Source: Acidobacteriaceae bacterium (GTDB lineage Bacteria; Acidobacteriota; Terriglobia; Bryobacterales; Bryobacteraceae). From it: DNA of 64,000 bases. Where the stretch lies: assembly GCA_020247055.1 (NCBI GenBank), contig JADCJL010000149.1:1-64000 (forward strand), read 5' to 3'. Position 1 is the first letter of the stretch; the number at the start of each line of letters is the position of its first letter. The position numbers were made by a program, and so were the translations under genes. Positions 1-10,050 of the stretch are shown here, in pieces. The notes beneath the pieces are model-generated. The model was not told the DNA's origin. It saw only the letters and a list, made by a program, of their open reading frames with translations, and searched no databases.

Positions 1-3000
1 CGGCTTGCCCGGCTCAAAGGCCTCCGTGCTCTTGTAGGTGTTCCACATCTGAATCGTCCGGCCTACGAACTGATAGCCGCCCGGCCCTTCCATCCCGTAG
101 ACACACAGGTAAGCCCCGCCAATGCCCACCGCGTTCTCCGGCGTCCACGTCCGCGCCGGGTTGTACTTGGTCGTCACCAGCCGGTGCCGCGGATCGGTCG
201 GCGTCGCCACCGGCGCACCCAGATAAACGTCGCCCAGGCCCATCACCAGGTAGCTGGCGTCAAACACGATGCGCTTGACCTCCTCCACCGAATCGAGCCC
301 GTTAATCCGCCGGATAAACTCAATGTTCGAAGGGCACCACGGCGCATCCGGCCGCACGCTCTGCATATACTTCTGAATCGCCAGCAGCGTCTGCGGATCC
401 TCCCAACTCAGCGGCAGATGCACAATCCGCGACGGCACCTCCTCCTCCGTTCTCCCCTCGGACTGCGCCAGAATCTGCAGCAACTCCGCTCGCGAAAGCT
501 GCCGGCTGTCGTAGTGCACCTGCAGCGTCCGGATCCCCGGCGTAATATCGATCACCCCCGGAATCTGCTGCTGTCCCAGCCAGTGCGCCATCGCCTGCAC
601 CCGGAAGCGCAGCTTCATGTCCAGCACCGGCTCGCCAAACTCCACCAGCAGATACTTATCTCCGGCTGTCCGGTAGAGCGTATCCCCGTGCGCCATCACA
701 ATCGCCGGCTCCTCCCCTGCCCCGGCAAACAGCCCGGGCAGCTTGTCCAGCCCCGCAATCGCCCGGTCCAGCTCCCACTCCAACTGCACCGCCTGCTGAT
801 TCGTCATCCGCCGGAACCGCACCGAGTCGCCGGCCTTCAACTGCCCCATCTTCCACAGCTCGGCCGACACAATCGTCGCCGGACACACAAATCCGCCCAG
901 GCTCGGCCCGTCCGGCCCCAGGATAATCGGCATGTCTCCCGTGAAGTCCACCGTGCCGACGGCATAGGCGTTGTCATGCACGTTCGACGGATGCAGCCCC
1001 GCCTCACCGCCATCCTTCCGCGCCCACTCCGGCTTCGGCCCAATCAGCCGCACCCCGGTGCGATCGGAGTTGTAGTGCACCTTCCAATCGGTCGCAAAGA
1101 ACATGGCGATGTCGCCATCCGTCATGTAGTCCGGCGCCCCGTAAGGTCCGTACAATACCCCAATCTCCCACCGGTTCCCGTACTCCGGCGCATGCTCCCA
1201 CCGCTCCTCCGGCCCGTCCACCAGCGCCGTCACCGGCAGCACATCCCCGGCCCGCAGCACCCGGCCCCCGTGCCCGCCAAACTTACCCAGCGCAAACGTC
1301 GCCCGGCTCCCCAGATACTCCGGCACATCGAAGCCGCCGCGCACCGCCAGATAAGCCCGGATCCCCGCGCCGACCACCTGGTTCATCCGCAGCGTCTGCC
1401 CGGCCCGCACGGCGACCGCCTCCCACCGCGGCACCCGCTTGCCGTCGAGCTTGGCCTCCATATCCGCGCCCGTCAGGGCAATCACCGCATCGCAGCGAAA
1501 CTGCAGCGTGGGACCCGTCACGGTGCATTCCAGCCCCGCCGCCCCCTCCCCGTTCCCCACCAGCCGGTTCGCCAGCCGGAACGCGAGCGAATCCATCGGG
1601 CCCGACGGCGGCACCCCGACCTCCCAGTAGCCCAGCCGACCCGGATAGTCCTGCACCGTCGTCTGCGTCCCACCGTCCAGGATGTCCACCGCATGCGAGA
1701 CAAAGTTGAACGTGTTCAAATAGGCGGTAGTCATCGCTGCGCCGCGAAACACCTCCGACGCCACCACCTGCCGCAGATACTCCACGTTGGTCGCAATCCC
1801 GGCCACCCGCGTCTGCTCGAGCGCCTCCCGCAGCTTGCCGAGTGCCTCCTCCCGGTTCGCTCCCGTCACAATCACTTTCGCAATCATCGGGTCATAGAAC
1901 GGCGTAATCTCGCTGCCCCGCTCCACCCACGTCTCGACGCGCGCCCCGGCCGGAAAACTCGCCGCCGTCAACTGCCCCGACGACGGCCGGAAGTTCTGCC
2001 CCGGATCTTCGGCATACACCCGCACCTGAATCGACGCCCCGCACACCGCCGGCCGCCGCAGCTCCAACTCGCCCGCCGCCTGCCGGACCATCCATTCGAC
2101 GAGGTCCACCCCGGTCACCTGCTCCGTCACCCCGTGCTCCACCTGCAGCCGCGTGTTCACTTCAAGAAAGTAAAACTCCCGCGTATCGGCGTCGTAGAGG
2201 AACTCCACCGTCCCCGCGTTCGCATAGTTCACCGCCCGCCCCAGCCGCTCCGCCGCGCCAAACAGCGCCTGCCGAATCTCCTCCGGCAAGTCCGGCGCCG
2301 GCGTCTCTTCGACCACCTTCTGGTTCCGCCGCTGCAGCGAACAGTCGCGCTCCCCAATCGCGATCACTTCCCCCTGCCCGTCCCCGAAAATCTGCACTTC
2401 AATATGCCGCGCCCGCGCCACGAACTTCTCAAGGAACATCCCGCCGTCTTTGAAGTTCGCCTGGCTCAGCCGCGCCACGGTCTCATAAGCGCCCGCCAAC
2501 TCCTCGGCCCGGTGGCACACCTGCATGCCGATGCCCCCACCCCCGGCCGTGCTCTTCAGCATCACCGGATAGCCAATCCGCGCCGCCTCCGCCTGCGCCT
2601 CGGCGAGCGAGGCCACCAGCCCCGAACCCGGCGCCAGCGGCACCGCGTTCGCCGCCGCCAGCTCCCGCGCCGTATGCTTCAATCCAAACGCCCGCAGCTG
2701 CTCCGGGGCCGGGCCGATAAACGCAATCCCCGCCGCCCGGCACGCCTCGGCGAAACCGGCATTCTCGCTCAAAAACCCATAGCCCGGGTGGATCGCCTCC
2801 GCCCCCGTGGCCTTGGCCGCCGCCAGCACCTTCGCGGTATCGAGATAGCTCTCGGCCGCCAGCGACGGCCCCAGCAGCACCGCCTCATCGGCCTGCGCCA
2901 CGTGCAGCGAACCCGTGTCGGCCTCCGAATAAACGGCCACCGAAGCAATCCCCATCCGCCGCAGCGTCCGGATCACCCGGCAGGCAATCGCCCCCCGGTT

Positions 3001-3024
3001 GGCTATGAGTACTTTCTTAAACAT
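1..3024 (-). CDS. Urea/guanidine carboxylase (biotin-dependent), C-terminus outside window
   Basis: The gene enters from the left edge; 1008 codons are visible, and family members have about 1200. Residues 1-450 are a biotin-carboxylase domain: start [14 protein letters not shown]-grasp glycine loop GGGGIGMQ at 161-168, and [10 protein letters not shown] at 288-297. From about 466 a KipA-like (AHS2) carboxyltransferase half begins, and from about 790 a KipI-like (AHS1) half. The biotinyl domain lies off the window. The enzyme would carboxylate urea to allophanate or guanidine to carboxyguanidine, using ATP and bicarbonate. The two DUF1989 partners upstream and an Asp at residue 693 (motif VDFTGD) favour guanidine, which is my inference. 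The ATG overlaps the stop of the upstream gene by 8 bases (ATGTTTAA), suggesting translational coupling. Confidence 0.9.
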   Translation of the reverse strand, partial: MFKKVLIANRGAIACRVIRTLRRMGIASVAVYSEADTGSLHVAQADEAVLLGPSLAAESYLDTAKVLAAAKATGAEAIHPGYGFLSENAGFAEACRAAGIAFIGPAPEQLRAFGLKHTARELAAANAVPLAPGSGLVASLAEAQAEAARIGYPVMLKSTAGGGGIGMQVCHRAEELAGAYETVARLSQANFKDGGMFLEKFVARARHIEVQIFGDGQGEVIAIGERDCSLQRRNQKVVEETPAPDLPEEIRQALFGAAERLGRAVNYANAGTVEFLYDADTREFYFLEVNTRLQVEHGVTEQVTGVDLVEWMVRQAAGELELRRPAVCGASIQVRVYAEDPGQNFRPSSGQLTAASFPAGARVETWVERGSEITPFYDPMIAKVIVTGANREEALGKLREALEQTRVAGIATNVEYLRQVVASEVFRGAAMTTAYLNTFNFVSHAVDILDGGTQTTVQDYPGRLGYWEVGVPPSGPMDSLAFRLANRLVGNGEGAAGLECTVTGPTLQFRCDAVIALTGADMEAKLDGKRVPRWEAVAVRAGQTLRMNQVVGAGIRAYLAVRGGFDVPEYLGSRATFALGKFGGHGGRVLRAGDVLPVTALVDGPEERWEHAPEYGNRWEIGVLYGPYGAPDYMTDGDIAMFFATDWKVHYNSDRTGVRLIGPKPEWARKDGGEAGLHPSNVHDNAYAVGTVDFTGDMPIILGPDGPSLGGFVCPATIVSAELWKMGQLKAGDSVRFRRMTNQQAVQLEWELDRAIAGLDKLPGLFAGAGEEPAIVMAHGDTLYRTAGDKYLLVEFGEPVLDMKLRFRVQAMAHWLGQQQIPGVIDITPGIRTLQVHYDSRQLSRAELLQILAQSEGRTEEEVPSRIVHLPLSWEDPQTLLAIQKYMQSVRPDAPWCPSNIEFIRRINGLDSVEEVKRIVFDASYLVMGLGDVYLGAPVATPTDPRHRLVTTKYNPARTWTPENAVGIGGAYLCVYGMEGPGGYQFVGRTIQMWNTYKSTEAFEPGKP

Positions 3025-3658
3025 CCCAGATCATGACCTCAACAGGAGTCGGGTTATACGCGTTGCAAGGGTTATTCAACTGCGGGCAGTTCGAGATCAG
3101 CACGAGCGTGTCCATCTCCGCCCGCATCTCCACATACTTGCCCGGCGCGCTTACGCCATCTTCAAACGTCAGCTTCCCCGCCGGCGTCACCGGCACGTTC
3201 ATGAAGAAGTTCACGTTGTGCGTGATGTCGCGCTTCTCGAGGCCCCCGCCCCACTCAAGCGCCAACCGCACAAACGTCTGCCGGCAGGCGTGCATCGAGC
3301 GCTTCTCGATGGCGTAGCGCACCATGTTCGATTCCATCGCGCACGCCCCGCCCACCGTATCGTGCCGCCCGCACGTATCGGCCACGATCGTCATCAGCGT
3401 ATGCCCATGAATCGTCTTCAACTGCGAACCCGTCGTCAGGTACAGCCCCCCCTGCTCCCGAATCGTGTCCACGGCGCTGTACCGGTCGCTGTAGTCGTGG
3501 GCGTTAAAGAACAGCGTGTCCGCCGCCTGGTTGCCCTCGAGATCAACAATCCGGAAGATCTGCCCCTGCTTGACCTCGTGGATCCAACCATCCCCCGCCG
3601 GCACCACCTGCCGGTACACCGCCGTCTCCGGCGTCAACTGGCTCTCGACTAAGCTCAT
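3017..3658 (-). CDS. Urea-carboxylase-associated protein 2 (DUF1989; CgiB-like)
   Basis: This 213-residue protein starts [20 protein letters not shown] and has the DUF1989 pattern: [20 protein letters not shown] near the N-terminus, a cysteine-bearing [16 protein letters not shown] stretch, [10 protein letters not shown] in the middle, and [18 protein letters not shown] at the end. The cysteines and histidines probably bind a metal. Family members sit beside urea or guanidine carboxylases; in guanidine-degrading bacteria the pair has been described as a carboxyguanidine deiminase yielding allophanate. I place this as the second subunit. The start ATG overlaps the stop of the preceding gene (ATGA), and the end overlaps the carboxylase start. 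An in-frame extension to 4015 exists but is antisense to the neighbouring gene and not used. Confidence 0.88.
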   Translation of the reverse strand: MSLVESQLTPETAVYRQVVPAGDGWIHEVKQGQIFRIVDLEGNQAADTLFFNAHDYSDRYSAVDTIREQGGLYLTTGSQLKTIHGHTLMTIVADTCGRHDTVGGACAMESNMVRYAIEKRSMHACRQTFVRLALEWGGGLEKRDITHNVNFFMNVPVTPAGKLTFEDGVSAPGKYVEMRAEMDTLVLISNCPQLNNPCNAYNPTPVEVMIWDV

Positions 3659-4374
3659 AGAAAATACCTCTCGGTCAACGTGAACCCGCGCCCGTTCTCC
3701 GGCCGCGACAACCGGCAAGGATCCTCCGCCCCCGCCACCCCCACCCGCTTCACCGTCAGCCCCACCGGCTTCGGCGCCCACTCTCCGCCCGGCGCCATCG
3801 GATGCGGGCAGGTGCACAGAATCATGAGCGTGTTCATATCGCTGCGCAGTTCCACCGTCGAGCCCGCCGGCGAATGGCCCTCGACGTAGCGGAACGAACC
3901 ATCCTCTTCCACCACCACCTTGCTGAACAGGTTCACGCTCGCCGCGAAGTCCCGTTCGTTCATGCCGTATTTGGCCAGCTCCACCAGAATCAGGTCGTGC
4001 GCATTCGTGTGCCACCCGTTCCGCAGCTGCTGATACGACCCGCCGCCGAACTGCCGCTCCACAATGGCCTTGTTCGAGAAGCCCGTCAGCGGATCGTGCC
4101 AGCCCAGATCATCGTGCGTGATCGAGGCCATCACCCGACCCATATCCGAATACAGGCAGTGGCCCGCCGTCAAATGCGCCGTATGCTGACACTTCAGCGT
4201 GTCCGGCATGTTGTAGCGCTCTACAAAATTCTCAGCGTTATAGAAGAGTACCGACACATTGGCGCCGCCCTCGGTATCCGTCAACCGCAGCGCCGTGCCG
4301 CGCTTGAAGACGTGAGACCAAATGCTGCCGCCTGGCAGGGACTCTTCCCAAAGGACAGACGTTTCCGTCGACAT
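3655..4374 (-). CDS. Urea-carboxylase-associated protein 1 (DUF1989; CgiA-like)
   Basis: First gene of the carboxylase operon, 239 residues from the ATG. Family features are [20 protein letters not shown] near residue 40, [27 protein letters not shown] in the middle, ASVNLFSKV, and the cysteine pair [12 protein letters not shown] near the C-terminus. It is related to the next gene and probably forms a complex with it. An AAGGAG ribosome site at 4384-4389 lies 9 bases before the ATG at 4374. A TTG three codons earlier would abut that site and is rejected. The stop forms an ATGA overlap with the next gene. Role (carboxyguanidine or urea-linked nitrogen metabolism) is inferred from family and context. 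Confidence 0.88.
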   Translation of the reverse strand: MSTETSVLWEESLPGGSIWSHVFKRGTALRLTDTEGGANVSVLFYNAENFVERYNMPDTLKCQHTAHLTAGHCLYSDMGRVMASITHDDLGWHDPLTGFSNKAIVERQFGGGSYQQLRNGWHTNAHDLILVELAKYGMNERDFAASVNLFSKVVVEEDGSFRYVEGHSPAGSTVELRSDMNTLMILCTCPHPMAPGGEWAPKPVGLTVKRVGVAGAEDPCRLSRPENGRGFTLTERYFL

Positions 4375-4415
4375 GGGAATCAACTCCTTAAAATTGCAAT
4401 CGGGGATTTAAAAAC

Positions 4416-4430
4416 CAGCGGGAACCGCTG
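4416..4430 (-). promoter_or_regulatory. Terminator-like hairpin in the leader of the carboxylase operon
   Basis: Read on the minus strand, a perfect 6-bp stem (CAGCGG-TTC-CCGCTG) is followed by GGTTTTTAAA. It lies 41 bases upstream of the first gene of the DUF1989/carboxylase operon. The layout resembles a weak intrinsic terminator or attenuator inside a 5' leader; the stem is short, so it may simply be a leader hairpin. Confidence 0.4.
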
Positions 4431-4522
4431 AGAGAGGAAGGAAGGTGGGAGGACCGCAGCAAACATCCATGCGCGTCAACCGCAGCATGACCGCGAGAGA
4501 AACTTCTCCACGGGTTTGGTTG

Positions 4523-4572
4523 GCGGCGGGAGGCTGCATGCCCATAGGATGGCACGCTGCCCGCCCCGCCGC
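4523..4572 (-). promoter_or_regulatory. Long imperfect stem-loop between acs and the carboxylase operon
   Basis: On the minus strand an 8-bp GC-only outer stem (GCGGCGGG with CCCGCCGC) encloses an inner stem GCGTGCC/GGGCATGC with loop ATCCTAT. One pair is G-U on the minus-strand RNA but A-C on the other, which favours minus-strand transcription. It starts about 35 bases after the acs stop and about 150 before the next gene, so it could be an acs terminator lacking a U-run or part of a leader RNA. The rest of 4375-4606 has two copies of ACCGCAGCA (4453-4461, 4479-4487) and no gene. I do not recognise a guanidine (ykkC-type) riboswitch. Confidence 0.5.
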
Positions 4573-4606
4573 GTAACGAAAAAACTACTACCCTTGATTC
4601 AAAAAA

Positions 4607-6559
4607 CTAATCCTCATCGTTCTGCGCCGCCAGCGACGTCAACACGTTCATGTCTTCGAGCGTCGTCACATCGCCCGCCACCGTGTTCGATGTCACAATC
4701 TCCCGCAGCAGCCGCCGCATAATCTTCCCGCTCCGCGTCTTCGGCAGCGACTCGGTAAACCGAATCTCCTCCGGCCGCGCAAACGGTCCAATCTCGTGCG
4801 CCACCCACTGCCGCAGCTCCTTGCCGAGCGTATCGACGTCCTTGGCGCTCTTCTTCAAGGTCACAAAGCAGCACACCGCCTGCCCCGTAATCTCGTGCGG
4901 CTTACCCACCACTGCCGCCTCGGCCACGGCCGGATGCTTCACGAGCGCCGACTCAATCTCCATCGTGCTCAGCCGGTGGCCGCTCACGTTCATCACGTCA
5001 TCCACGCGGCCCAGAATCCAGAAGTAGCCGTCTTTGTCCTTCCGCGCCGCGTCCCCCGTGAAGTAGTAGCCCGGAAAGCGCGACCAGTATTGATCCTTGT
5101 ACCGCTCCGCATCGCCCCAAATCGTCCGCAGCATGCTCGGCCACAGCTTCCGCATAATCAGGAAACCCTCTTTGCCGTCCTCCACCGCGTGCCCGTTGTG
5201 GTCCACAATCTCCGGCACAATCCCCGGCATCGGCATCGTCCCCGAACCCGGCTTAAGCGGCGTCGCCCCCGGCATCGGCGAAATCAGGATGGCGCCCGTC
5301 TCGGTCTGCCACCACGTATCCACAATCGGACAGCGGCTGCCGCCAATCACCCGGTAATACCAGTCCCACGCCGCCGGATTAATCGGCTCGCCCACCGAAC
5401 CGAGCAAGCGCAGCGACTTCAGATTATGCCGCTCCGGCCAATGGTCGCCCTGCCGGATCAACGCCCGGATCGCCGTCGGCGAGGTGTAGAAAACTGAAAT
5501 TTTATATTTATCAATCAGCCGCCACCACCGGTCAAAAGCCGGCGTATCCGGAGCCCCTTCGTACATGAAGTTCGTCGCCCCGCACGACAGCGGCCCGTAG
5601 ACCACATAGCTGTGCCCCGTCACCCAACCCACGTCCGCCGTGCACCAGTACGTGTCCTGCTCTTTCAGATCGAACACCCACTTCGACGTCATCGTCGCCT
5701 GCAGCAGATACCCGGCCGAGGTATGCAGAATCCCCTTCGGCTTGCCCGTGGTCCCCGACGTGTACAGCACATAGAGCGGATGCTCGCTATCGAGCGGCAC
5801 CGGCGCCACGTTCTCGCTCGCCGCCTCGTCGAGCACGTGCCACCAGTGGTCCCGGCCCTTCTCCATCTTCACTTCTGAACCGGTGCGCTGATACACCACC
5901 GTATGCCGCACCGTCGGGCACTCCCGCAGCGCCTCATCGACGGCATCCTTCAGCCGGATCTCCTTGCCGCGCCGCCACCCGCCGTCGGCCGTAATCACCA
6001 CCGCCGCTTCCAGGTCCTGAATCCGCGCCTTCAACGCCTCGGCCGAAAACCCGCCAAACACCACCGAGTGCGGAATGCCCAGCCGCGCACAGCCCAGCAT
6101 CGCAATCGCGGCCTCCGGAATCATCGGCATGTAGATCACCGCCCGGTCGCCCGTCTGCAATCCCAACTCCAGCAGCGAACTCGCAAACCGCGTCACCAGC
6201 CGCTGCAGTTCGCGATACGTAATCGTCCGCTGGTCGCCCGGCTCGCCCTCAAAAATAATCGCCGCCTTGTTGCCCCGCCCGTTCTCCGCATGACGGTCCA
6301 CGCAGTTGTAGCAGACGTTGATCTTCCCGCCCACAAACCATTTGGCGAACGGCGCGTTCCATTCAAGCGGCTTCTCAAACCGCTCAAACCAATCGAGCTC
6401 CTGCTCGGCCAACTGGCCCCAGAACTCCTCCGTGTTGTTCAAAGCCCGCGCGTACAGCGCGCGATAAGCCTCCATCCCACTCACGTTGGCCTGCCGGACA
6501 AACTCCTCCGACGGGGGCACCAGGGTCGGAAGCGATACGGGTTTAGCGTCTTGCGTCAT
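4607..6559 (-). CDS. acs: Acetyl-CoA synthetase (AMP-forming)
   Basis: A 650-residue enzyme, the usual length, activating acetate to acetyl-CoA through acetyl-AMP. The N-terminal ACAS domain is present ([13 protein letters not shown]). The core motifs follow in order: [13 protein letters not shown], the nucleotide loop [47 protein letters not shown] with [13 protein letters not shown] at the hinge, and [14 protein letters not shown] near the end, whose lysine is the classic site of inactivating acetylation. It is transcribed away from the xylose isomerase gene with only 47 bases between the starts. It lies upstream of the carboxylase operon on the same strand but is separated from it by a 232-base structured gap. 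Confidence 0.97.
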   Translation of the reverse strand: MTQDAKPVSLPTLVPPSEEFVRQANVSGMEAYRALYARALNNTEEFWGQLAEQELDWFERFEKPLEWNAPFAKWFVGGKINVCYNCVDRHAENGRGNKAAIIFEGEPGDQRTITYRELQRLVTRFASSLLELGLQTGDRAVIYMPMIPEAAIAMLGCARLGIPHSVVFGGFSAEALKARIQDLEAAVVITADGGWRRGKEIRLKDAVDEALRECPTVRHTVVYQRTGSEVKMEKGRDHWWHVLDEAASENVAPVPLDSEHPLYVLYTSGTTGKPKGILHTSAGYLLQATMTSKWVFDLKEQDTYWCTADVGWVTGHSYVVYGPLSCGATNFMYEGAPDTPAFDRWWRLIDKYKISVFYTSPTAIRALIRQGDHWPERHNLKSLRLLGSVGEPINPAAWDWYYRVIGGSRCPIVDTWWQTETGAILISPMPGATPLKPGSGTMPMPGIVPEIVDHNGHAVEDGKEGFLIMRKLWPSMLRTIWGDAERYKDQYWSRFPGYYFTGDAARKDKDGYFWILGRVDDVMNVSGHRLSTMEIESALVKHPAVAEAAVVGKPHEITGQAVCCFVTLKKSAKDVDTLGKELRQWVAHEIGPFARPEEIRFTESLPKTRSGKIMRRLLREIVTSNTVAGDVTTLEDMNVLTSLAAQNDED

Positions 6560-6606
6560 TCTGGCGATTCTATCAACCGCGATATCATGGTGTCTCGTCT
6601 TCCGTT

Positions 6607-7848
6607 ATGTCTGCTCTCGAACCCAACCAGCAACAAGCTCTCGTTGAGCGCCTCGCCTCGGCCTGCGGCGGCGCCTATTCCCCGGAAACCCGGCGCAAAT
6701 TCTTCATCACCGGCCCCCAATGGGCCGCCGCCTACGAAGGCAACTCCCTCTTCCAGGACAAAACCCGCCCCGCGATCGGCTTTGAACGCATCATCGAAGA
6801 GTACGCCAAAATCGGCATCGGCTACTGGTGCACCCACGACACCGACGTCATCCCCACCGCCGGCCTCGGCCAAGCCCAGCAGGATGAGATCGTCGGCCGC
6901 ATCGCCGCCTCTCTGAAGAAGGAAGGCCTGCAGTGCTCGATGGTCACCACCGAGACCTTCAATAACCCCGTCTGGGCCGCCAGCTCCGCCCCCGAAGCCG
7001 CGCAAATCCGCGAGTATGCCGCCTGGCGCGTCGCCAATACCGTCAAAATCGGCCACGAACTCGGCGCCCAGTTCGCCGTCTACTGGCCCGGCGCCCTCGG
7101 CTACTGGATCCAGGGCGCCGTCGACGAAACCGAAGTCCTCCAGTGGTACGCCGACACCCTCAACGCCGCCTGCGAAGCCGACATCGACCTCGCCAAAAAG
7201 TTCAGCCGCGCCACGCTCAAGCACTGCATGGAGGCCAAGCCCTTCGAGCCCGTCGCCGAAATCCTCCTCCCCACCAGCGACGCCATGCTCGCCTTCATTC
7301 ACTCGGGCAAATTGAAGTACCCCGCCATGGTCGGCCTCAACCCCGAGTACCTCCACGAACGCATGTGGGGCACCGCCGTCCGCGCCGCCCTCGCCCGCAT
7401 GCTGTTCGCCAATAAACTCTGGCACTTCGACATCAACGACGGCTACAGCCTCAAACACGACGTCGACATCGCCGTCGGCCTCATCAACCCGTTCGACTGG
7501 CTGAACGTTTTGGTGCTCCTCCGCAGCCACGGCTTCAACGGACCCTTCAACCTCGACTACAAGCCGCCAAGATCCACGAGCCAGCACGGCGTCTTCGCCG
7601 TCAGCTTCCCCACCGCCGTCGACCGCTTCATCACCCTCTGGGAGATGGCCGGCGAGGTCCTCACCGACCCCATCATCAAGGAAGCCACCGAAGCCCTCAA
7701 GACCGCCGGCCCCCGCGTCGCCAGCCCCCAGGACTCGGCCGGCATGTTCGCCGCCAACCGCGAACTCTGGAGCCTTCACGAGTTAATCGGCCATCGCCTC
7801 TTCCAGATCCTGGTCGGCCAGAACAAAGGCCGCCTCTTCTCGGTCTAA
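6607..7848 (+). CDS. xylA: Xylose isomerase-like TIM-barrel sugar isomerase
   Basis: A 413-residue protein that follows class I xylose isomerases of the actinobacterial kind (about 390 residues). Matching blocks are THDTDVIP (catalytic histidine region), MVTTETFNNPV, EAKPFEPVAEILLPT (metal-binding glutamate), VGLNPEYLHERM (metal site 2) and KLWHFDINDG (aspartate ligands). The segment normally reading GGREGAEY is here WPGALGYW, so substrate may differ from D-xylose. It would interconvert an aldose and a ketose using two divalent metals. The next gene begins 6 bases after the stop. No xylulose kinase is near, which makes the physiological sugar uncertain. Confidence 0.85.
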   Translation: MSALEPNQQQALVERLASACGGAYSPETRRKFFITGPQWAAAYEGNSLFQDKTRPAIGFERIIEEYAKIGIGYWCTHDTDVIPTAGLGQAQQDEIVGRIAASLKKEGLQCSMVTTETFNNPVWAASSAPEAAQIREYAAWRVANTVKIGHELGAQFAVYWPGALGYWIQGAVDETEVLQWYADTLNAACEADIDLAKKFSRATLKHCMEAKPFEPVAEILLPTSDAMLAFIHSGKLKYPAMVGLNPEYLHERMWGTAVRAALARMLFANKLWHFDINDGYSLKHDVDIAVGLINPFDWLNVLVLLRSHGFNGPFNLDYKPPRSTSQHGVFAVSFPTAVDRFITLWEMAGEVLTDPIIKEATEALKTAGPRVASPQDSAGMFAANRELWSLHELIGHRLFQILVGQNKGRLFSV

Positions 7849-7854
7849 CCCGCC

Positions 7855-8142
7855 ATGCCGGCGGCGCTCATCCTCCTCCTGATCAGCGCCGCCGCCGCCC
7901 TCAGCATCCCCTACAGCCTCCTCCGCTTCGAACTCCGCCTCCGCTTCCCCGAACTCCCCCCCACCAACCCCTTCCTCCCCGACCGCCCTCTTTACCACCA
8001 CTGCCGCGCCGCCATCCCCACGCACCATCTGTTCCGCCGCTGGCGCGTCTTCTACTGGCTCATCTGGGCTGCCAACGCCGTCTTCGTCGCCGCCGTCATC
8101 CTCGGCGCCGCCACGCTCCTCTACTTCCGCGCCCGACCCTGA
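7855..8142 (+). CDS. Small two-helix membrane protein, unknown function
   Basis: Ninety-five residues with a hydrophobic N-terminal segment (ALILLLISAAAALSIPYSLL) and a second one near the C-terminus (FYWLIWAANAVFVAAVILGA), separated by a His/Pro/Arg-rich loop. It starts 6 bases after the xylose isomerase stop and is probably cotranscribed. No clear ribosome site is visible. Its end overlaps the convergent gene at 8121-8480 by 22 bases. I do not recognise a family. Confidence 0.5.
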   Translation: MPAALILLLISAAAALSIPYSLLRFELRLRFPELPPTNPFLPDRPLYHHCRAAIPTHHLFRRWRVFYWLIWAANAVFVAAVILGAATLLYFRARP

Positions 8143-8480
8143 AGCTCACACGCCCGCTCCTCGTCCCGGCTCGTTGGCTTCGTTTCGCAATTCAGCTTTC
8201 CGACGCCCGACGCATGCGTCAACACCGGGTTCTTCGCGTCGTTTTCAAGAAACCACAAAATGTGATCCACCCGCGCCGCCTTCGCCGTCGCCTCCCCCGC
8301 CGTCGACGCGTTCTCCGTGTACCACGCCAGCAGCTGAATCCGCGCCGCCGCATCGTCCGGATTCGATTTCAACCGCTGCTCCAGCCGCTGCAGCGGATTG
8401 GCCGAAAGATTCCGCCCCTGCTCCAGCAGCTTCTCCACCTGCGCCACCGTCATCACCGCGAACAACAAGATTCCCCACAT
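8121..8480 (-). CDS. Small exported helical protein, unknown
   Basis: A 119-residue protein starting MWGILLFAVMTVAQVEKLL, a likely short signal peptide. The rest is helical, with LEQRLKSNPDDAAARIQLLAWY resembling one TPR unit, followed by a segment with ARVDHILWFLENDAKNPV. It is transcribed divergently from the mutarotase-like gene with 26 bases between starts, and its 3' end overlaps the small membrane gene. It may be a short relative of acidobacterial TPR proteins, but I cannot name a family. Confidence 0.55.
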   Translation of the reverse strand: MWGILLFAVMTVAQVEKLLEQGRNLSANPLQRLEQRLKSNPDDAAARIQLLAWYTENASTAGEATAKAARVDHILWFLENDAKNPVLTHASGVGKLNCETKPTSRDEERACELQGRARK

Positions 8481-8506
8481 GCCTCTATTCTGACGTAGAA
8501 TGCAGC

Positions 8507-9534
8507 ATGCTCGCGCTCCTGCTCCTGTTCGCCGACCTCACCCTCATCAAGAACGACAAACTCGAACTCTCCGTCCAAAACCCCGGCGGCGCCTTCACCA
8601 AACTCCTCCTCCTCGCCGACCCCGGCCAAACCAATCCCATGTGGAAAGGCAGCGGCAACTACCAGGGCCACTTCCTCTGCCTCGACGGCTTCGGCCCCAC
8701 GTCCAAAGAAGAGCAGGCCGCCGGCCTCCCCGGCCACGGCGAAGCCGTCCGCCAGGCCTGGAAGCAATCCGCGCCCGGCGTCTTCTCCACGCGCCTCCCC
8801 CTGCTCCACGAAGCCGTCACCCGCCGCATCACCCTCCTCCCCGGCGAACAGGTCATCACCGTCGAAACCACCGTCGAAAACGAACTCGCCTTCGACCGTC
8901 CCCTCAACTGGGCCGAACACGGCACCATCGGCGCCCCCTTCCTCACCCCCGGCCAAACCGTCGTCGACGCCTCCGTCGGCCGCTGCCTCACCCGCCCCGA
9001 CGAAAAAGGCGGCCCCAAGGCCACCCTCAACGCCGGCGTCGAGTTCACCTATCCCCACGTCCCCCTGCGCAACGGCGGCACCCGCAGCCTCCGCAGCGTC
9101 CCCCCCGGCGCCAACTCGCTCGACCACACCGGCTGCGCCATCGACCCCAACCGCACCCACGGCTTCGTCACCGCCATTCACCTTGAAAACGCCTCGTCTT
9201 CGGCTACTACTTCCCCCGCGCCGACTACCCCTGGCTCCAGGAGTGGCACAACTACCCCGCCTCCGGCGAGCTCTCCCGCGGCCTCGAGTTCGGCACCCAG
9301 CCCTTTGACGTCTCGCGCCGCGAAGCCATCAGCCTCGGCAAACTCTTCGACCTGCCCACCTACCGCTGGCTCCCGGCCAAATCAAAGATCGCCGCGACCT
9401 TCCACATGTTCTACGCCGCCATCCCCCCCGGCTTCGACCAGGTCGACGACGTTCGCCATGAAAACGGCTATCTCGTGCTCACCAACAACGCCACACGCCA
9501 GACCATCCGCCTGGCCGCCCGCAACGTCCGCTAG
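8507..9534 (+). pseudogene. Mutarotase-fold (aldose 1-epimerase-like) protein with a frameshift
   Basis: The reading frame opens at the ATG at 8507 (MLALLLLFADLTLIKNDKLE) and runs sensibly to codon GAA at 9185-9187. Coding then continues in another frame from 9190 (RLVFGYYFPRADYPWLQEWH) to a TAG at 9532-9534. One missing A in the run at 9186-9189 would join the halves into about 342 residues. Blocks such as NDKLELSVQNPGGAF and NWAEHGTIGAPFL resemble galactose-mutarotase-fold proteins acting on aldose sugars or carbohydrate side chains. It could be a real pseudogene, a sequencing error or a slippage site. Without the shift, the first frame runs on antisense through nuoI, which is implausible. 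Confidence 0.7.
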
Positions 9535-9535
9535 C

Positions 9536-10039
9536 TTAGTGGCCGCCGCCCGCCGTCTCCACCGGCACCGCCGGCGCCTTGGCGAGCGGACTGATGTTCA
9601 CAAGCATCTGCTCTTTCCGGTAGATGAGCGTCGAGGTGTTGTAGCTGGCAATCTCAAACTGGTGGCCGTGCGTAATCGCGTCCGTCGGGCAGGCCTCCAC
9701 GCAGAAGCCGCAGAAGATGCACCGGCTGTAGTCGATGTTGTACACGCTCGCGTAACGCTCGCCGCCGCTGATCCGCTTCTGGTCCGTGTTCTCATCGGCC
9801 TCGATGTAGATGCAGTTCGACGGGCACGCCGCCGCGCACAGAAAGCACGCCACGCACTTCTCGAGGCCGGCCTCGTCGCGCTGCAGCACGTGCACGCCGC
9901 GGTACCGCTCCTGGAACTTCGGCGGAGCATCCGGATAGTCCTCGGTCACCGTCGGAGACATCATCTCCTTCAAAGTGACGCTCATGCCCTTGGCGATTGC
10001 CGCCGCGGAGCCCAGAATCTCGGAGATCGAGTTTGCCAT
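9536..10039 (-). CDS. nuoI: NADH-quinone oxidoreductase subunit I-like ferredoxin
   Basis: A 167-residue protein with two 4Fe-4S motifs, CVACFLCAAACPSNCIYIEA and CIFCGFCVEACPTDAI, and the NuoI lead-in VTLKEMMSPTVTEDYPD. NuoI passes electrons between clusters of respiratory complex I on its cytoplasmic arm. No other nuo gene is present; it is the last gene of an operon with a response regulator, a histidine kinase and a STAS protein, starting 11 bases after the STAS stop. The AAGGAG ribosome site directly abuts the ATG, an unusually short spacing. Whether it serves complex I or another iron-sulfur system cannot be told here. Confidence 0.9.
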   Translation of the reverse strand: MANSISEILGSAAAIAKGMSVTLKEMMSPTVTEDYPDAPPKFQERYRGVHVLQRDEAGLEKCVACFLCAAACPSNCIYIEADENTDQKRISGGERYASVYNIDYSRCIFCGFCVEACPTDAITHGHQFEIASYNTSTLIYRKEQMLVNISPLAKAPAVPVETAGGGH

Positions 10040-10050
10040 CTCCTTTCAGG

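Noticed and set aside
184-3036. Very long plus-strand open frame (950 codons) opposite the carboxylase
   Set aside because: Its product is Arg/His/Pro-rich with no domain; the minus strand encodes a clear biotin-dependent carboxylase. High GC keeps antisense frames open.
4381-4606. Guanidine-I (ykkC) riboswitch before the carboxylase operon
   Set aside because: I looked for the conserved core elements of ykkC RNA on the minus strand and did not find them; the leader is reported only as an unrecognised structure.
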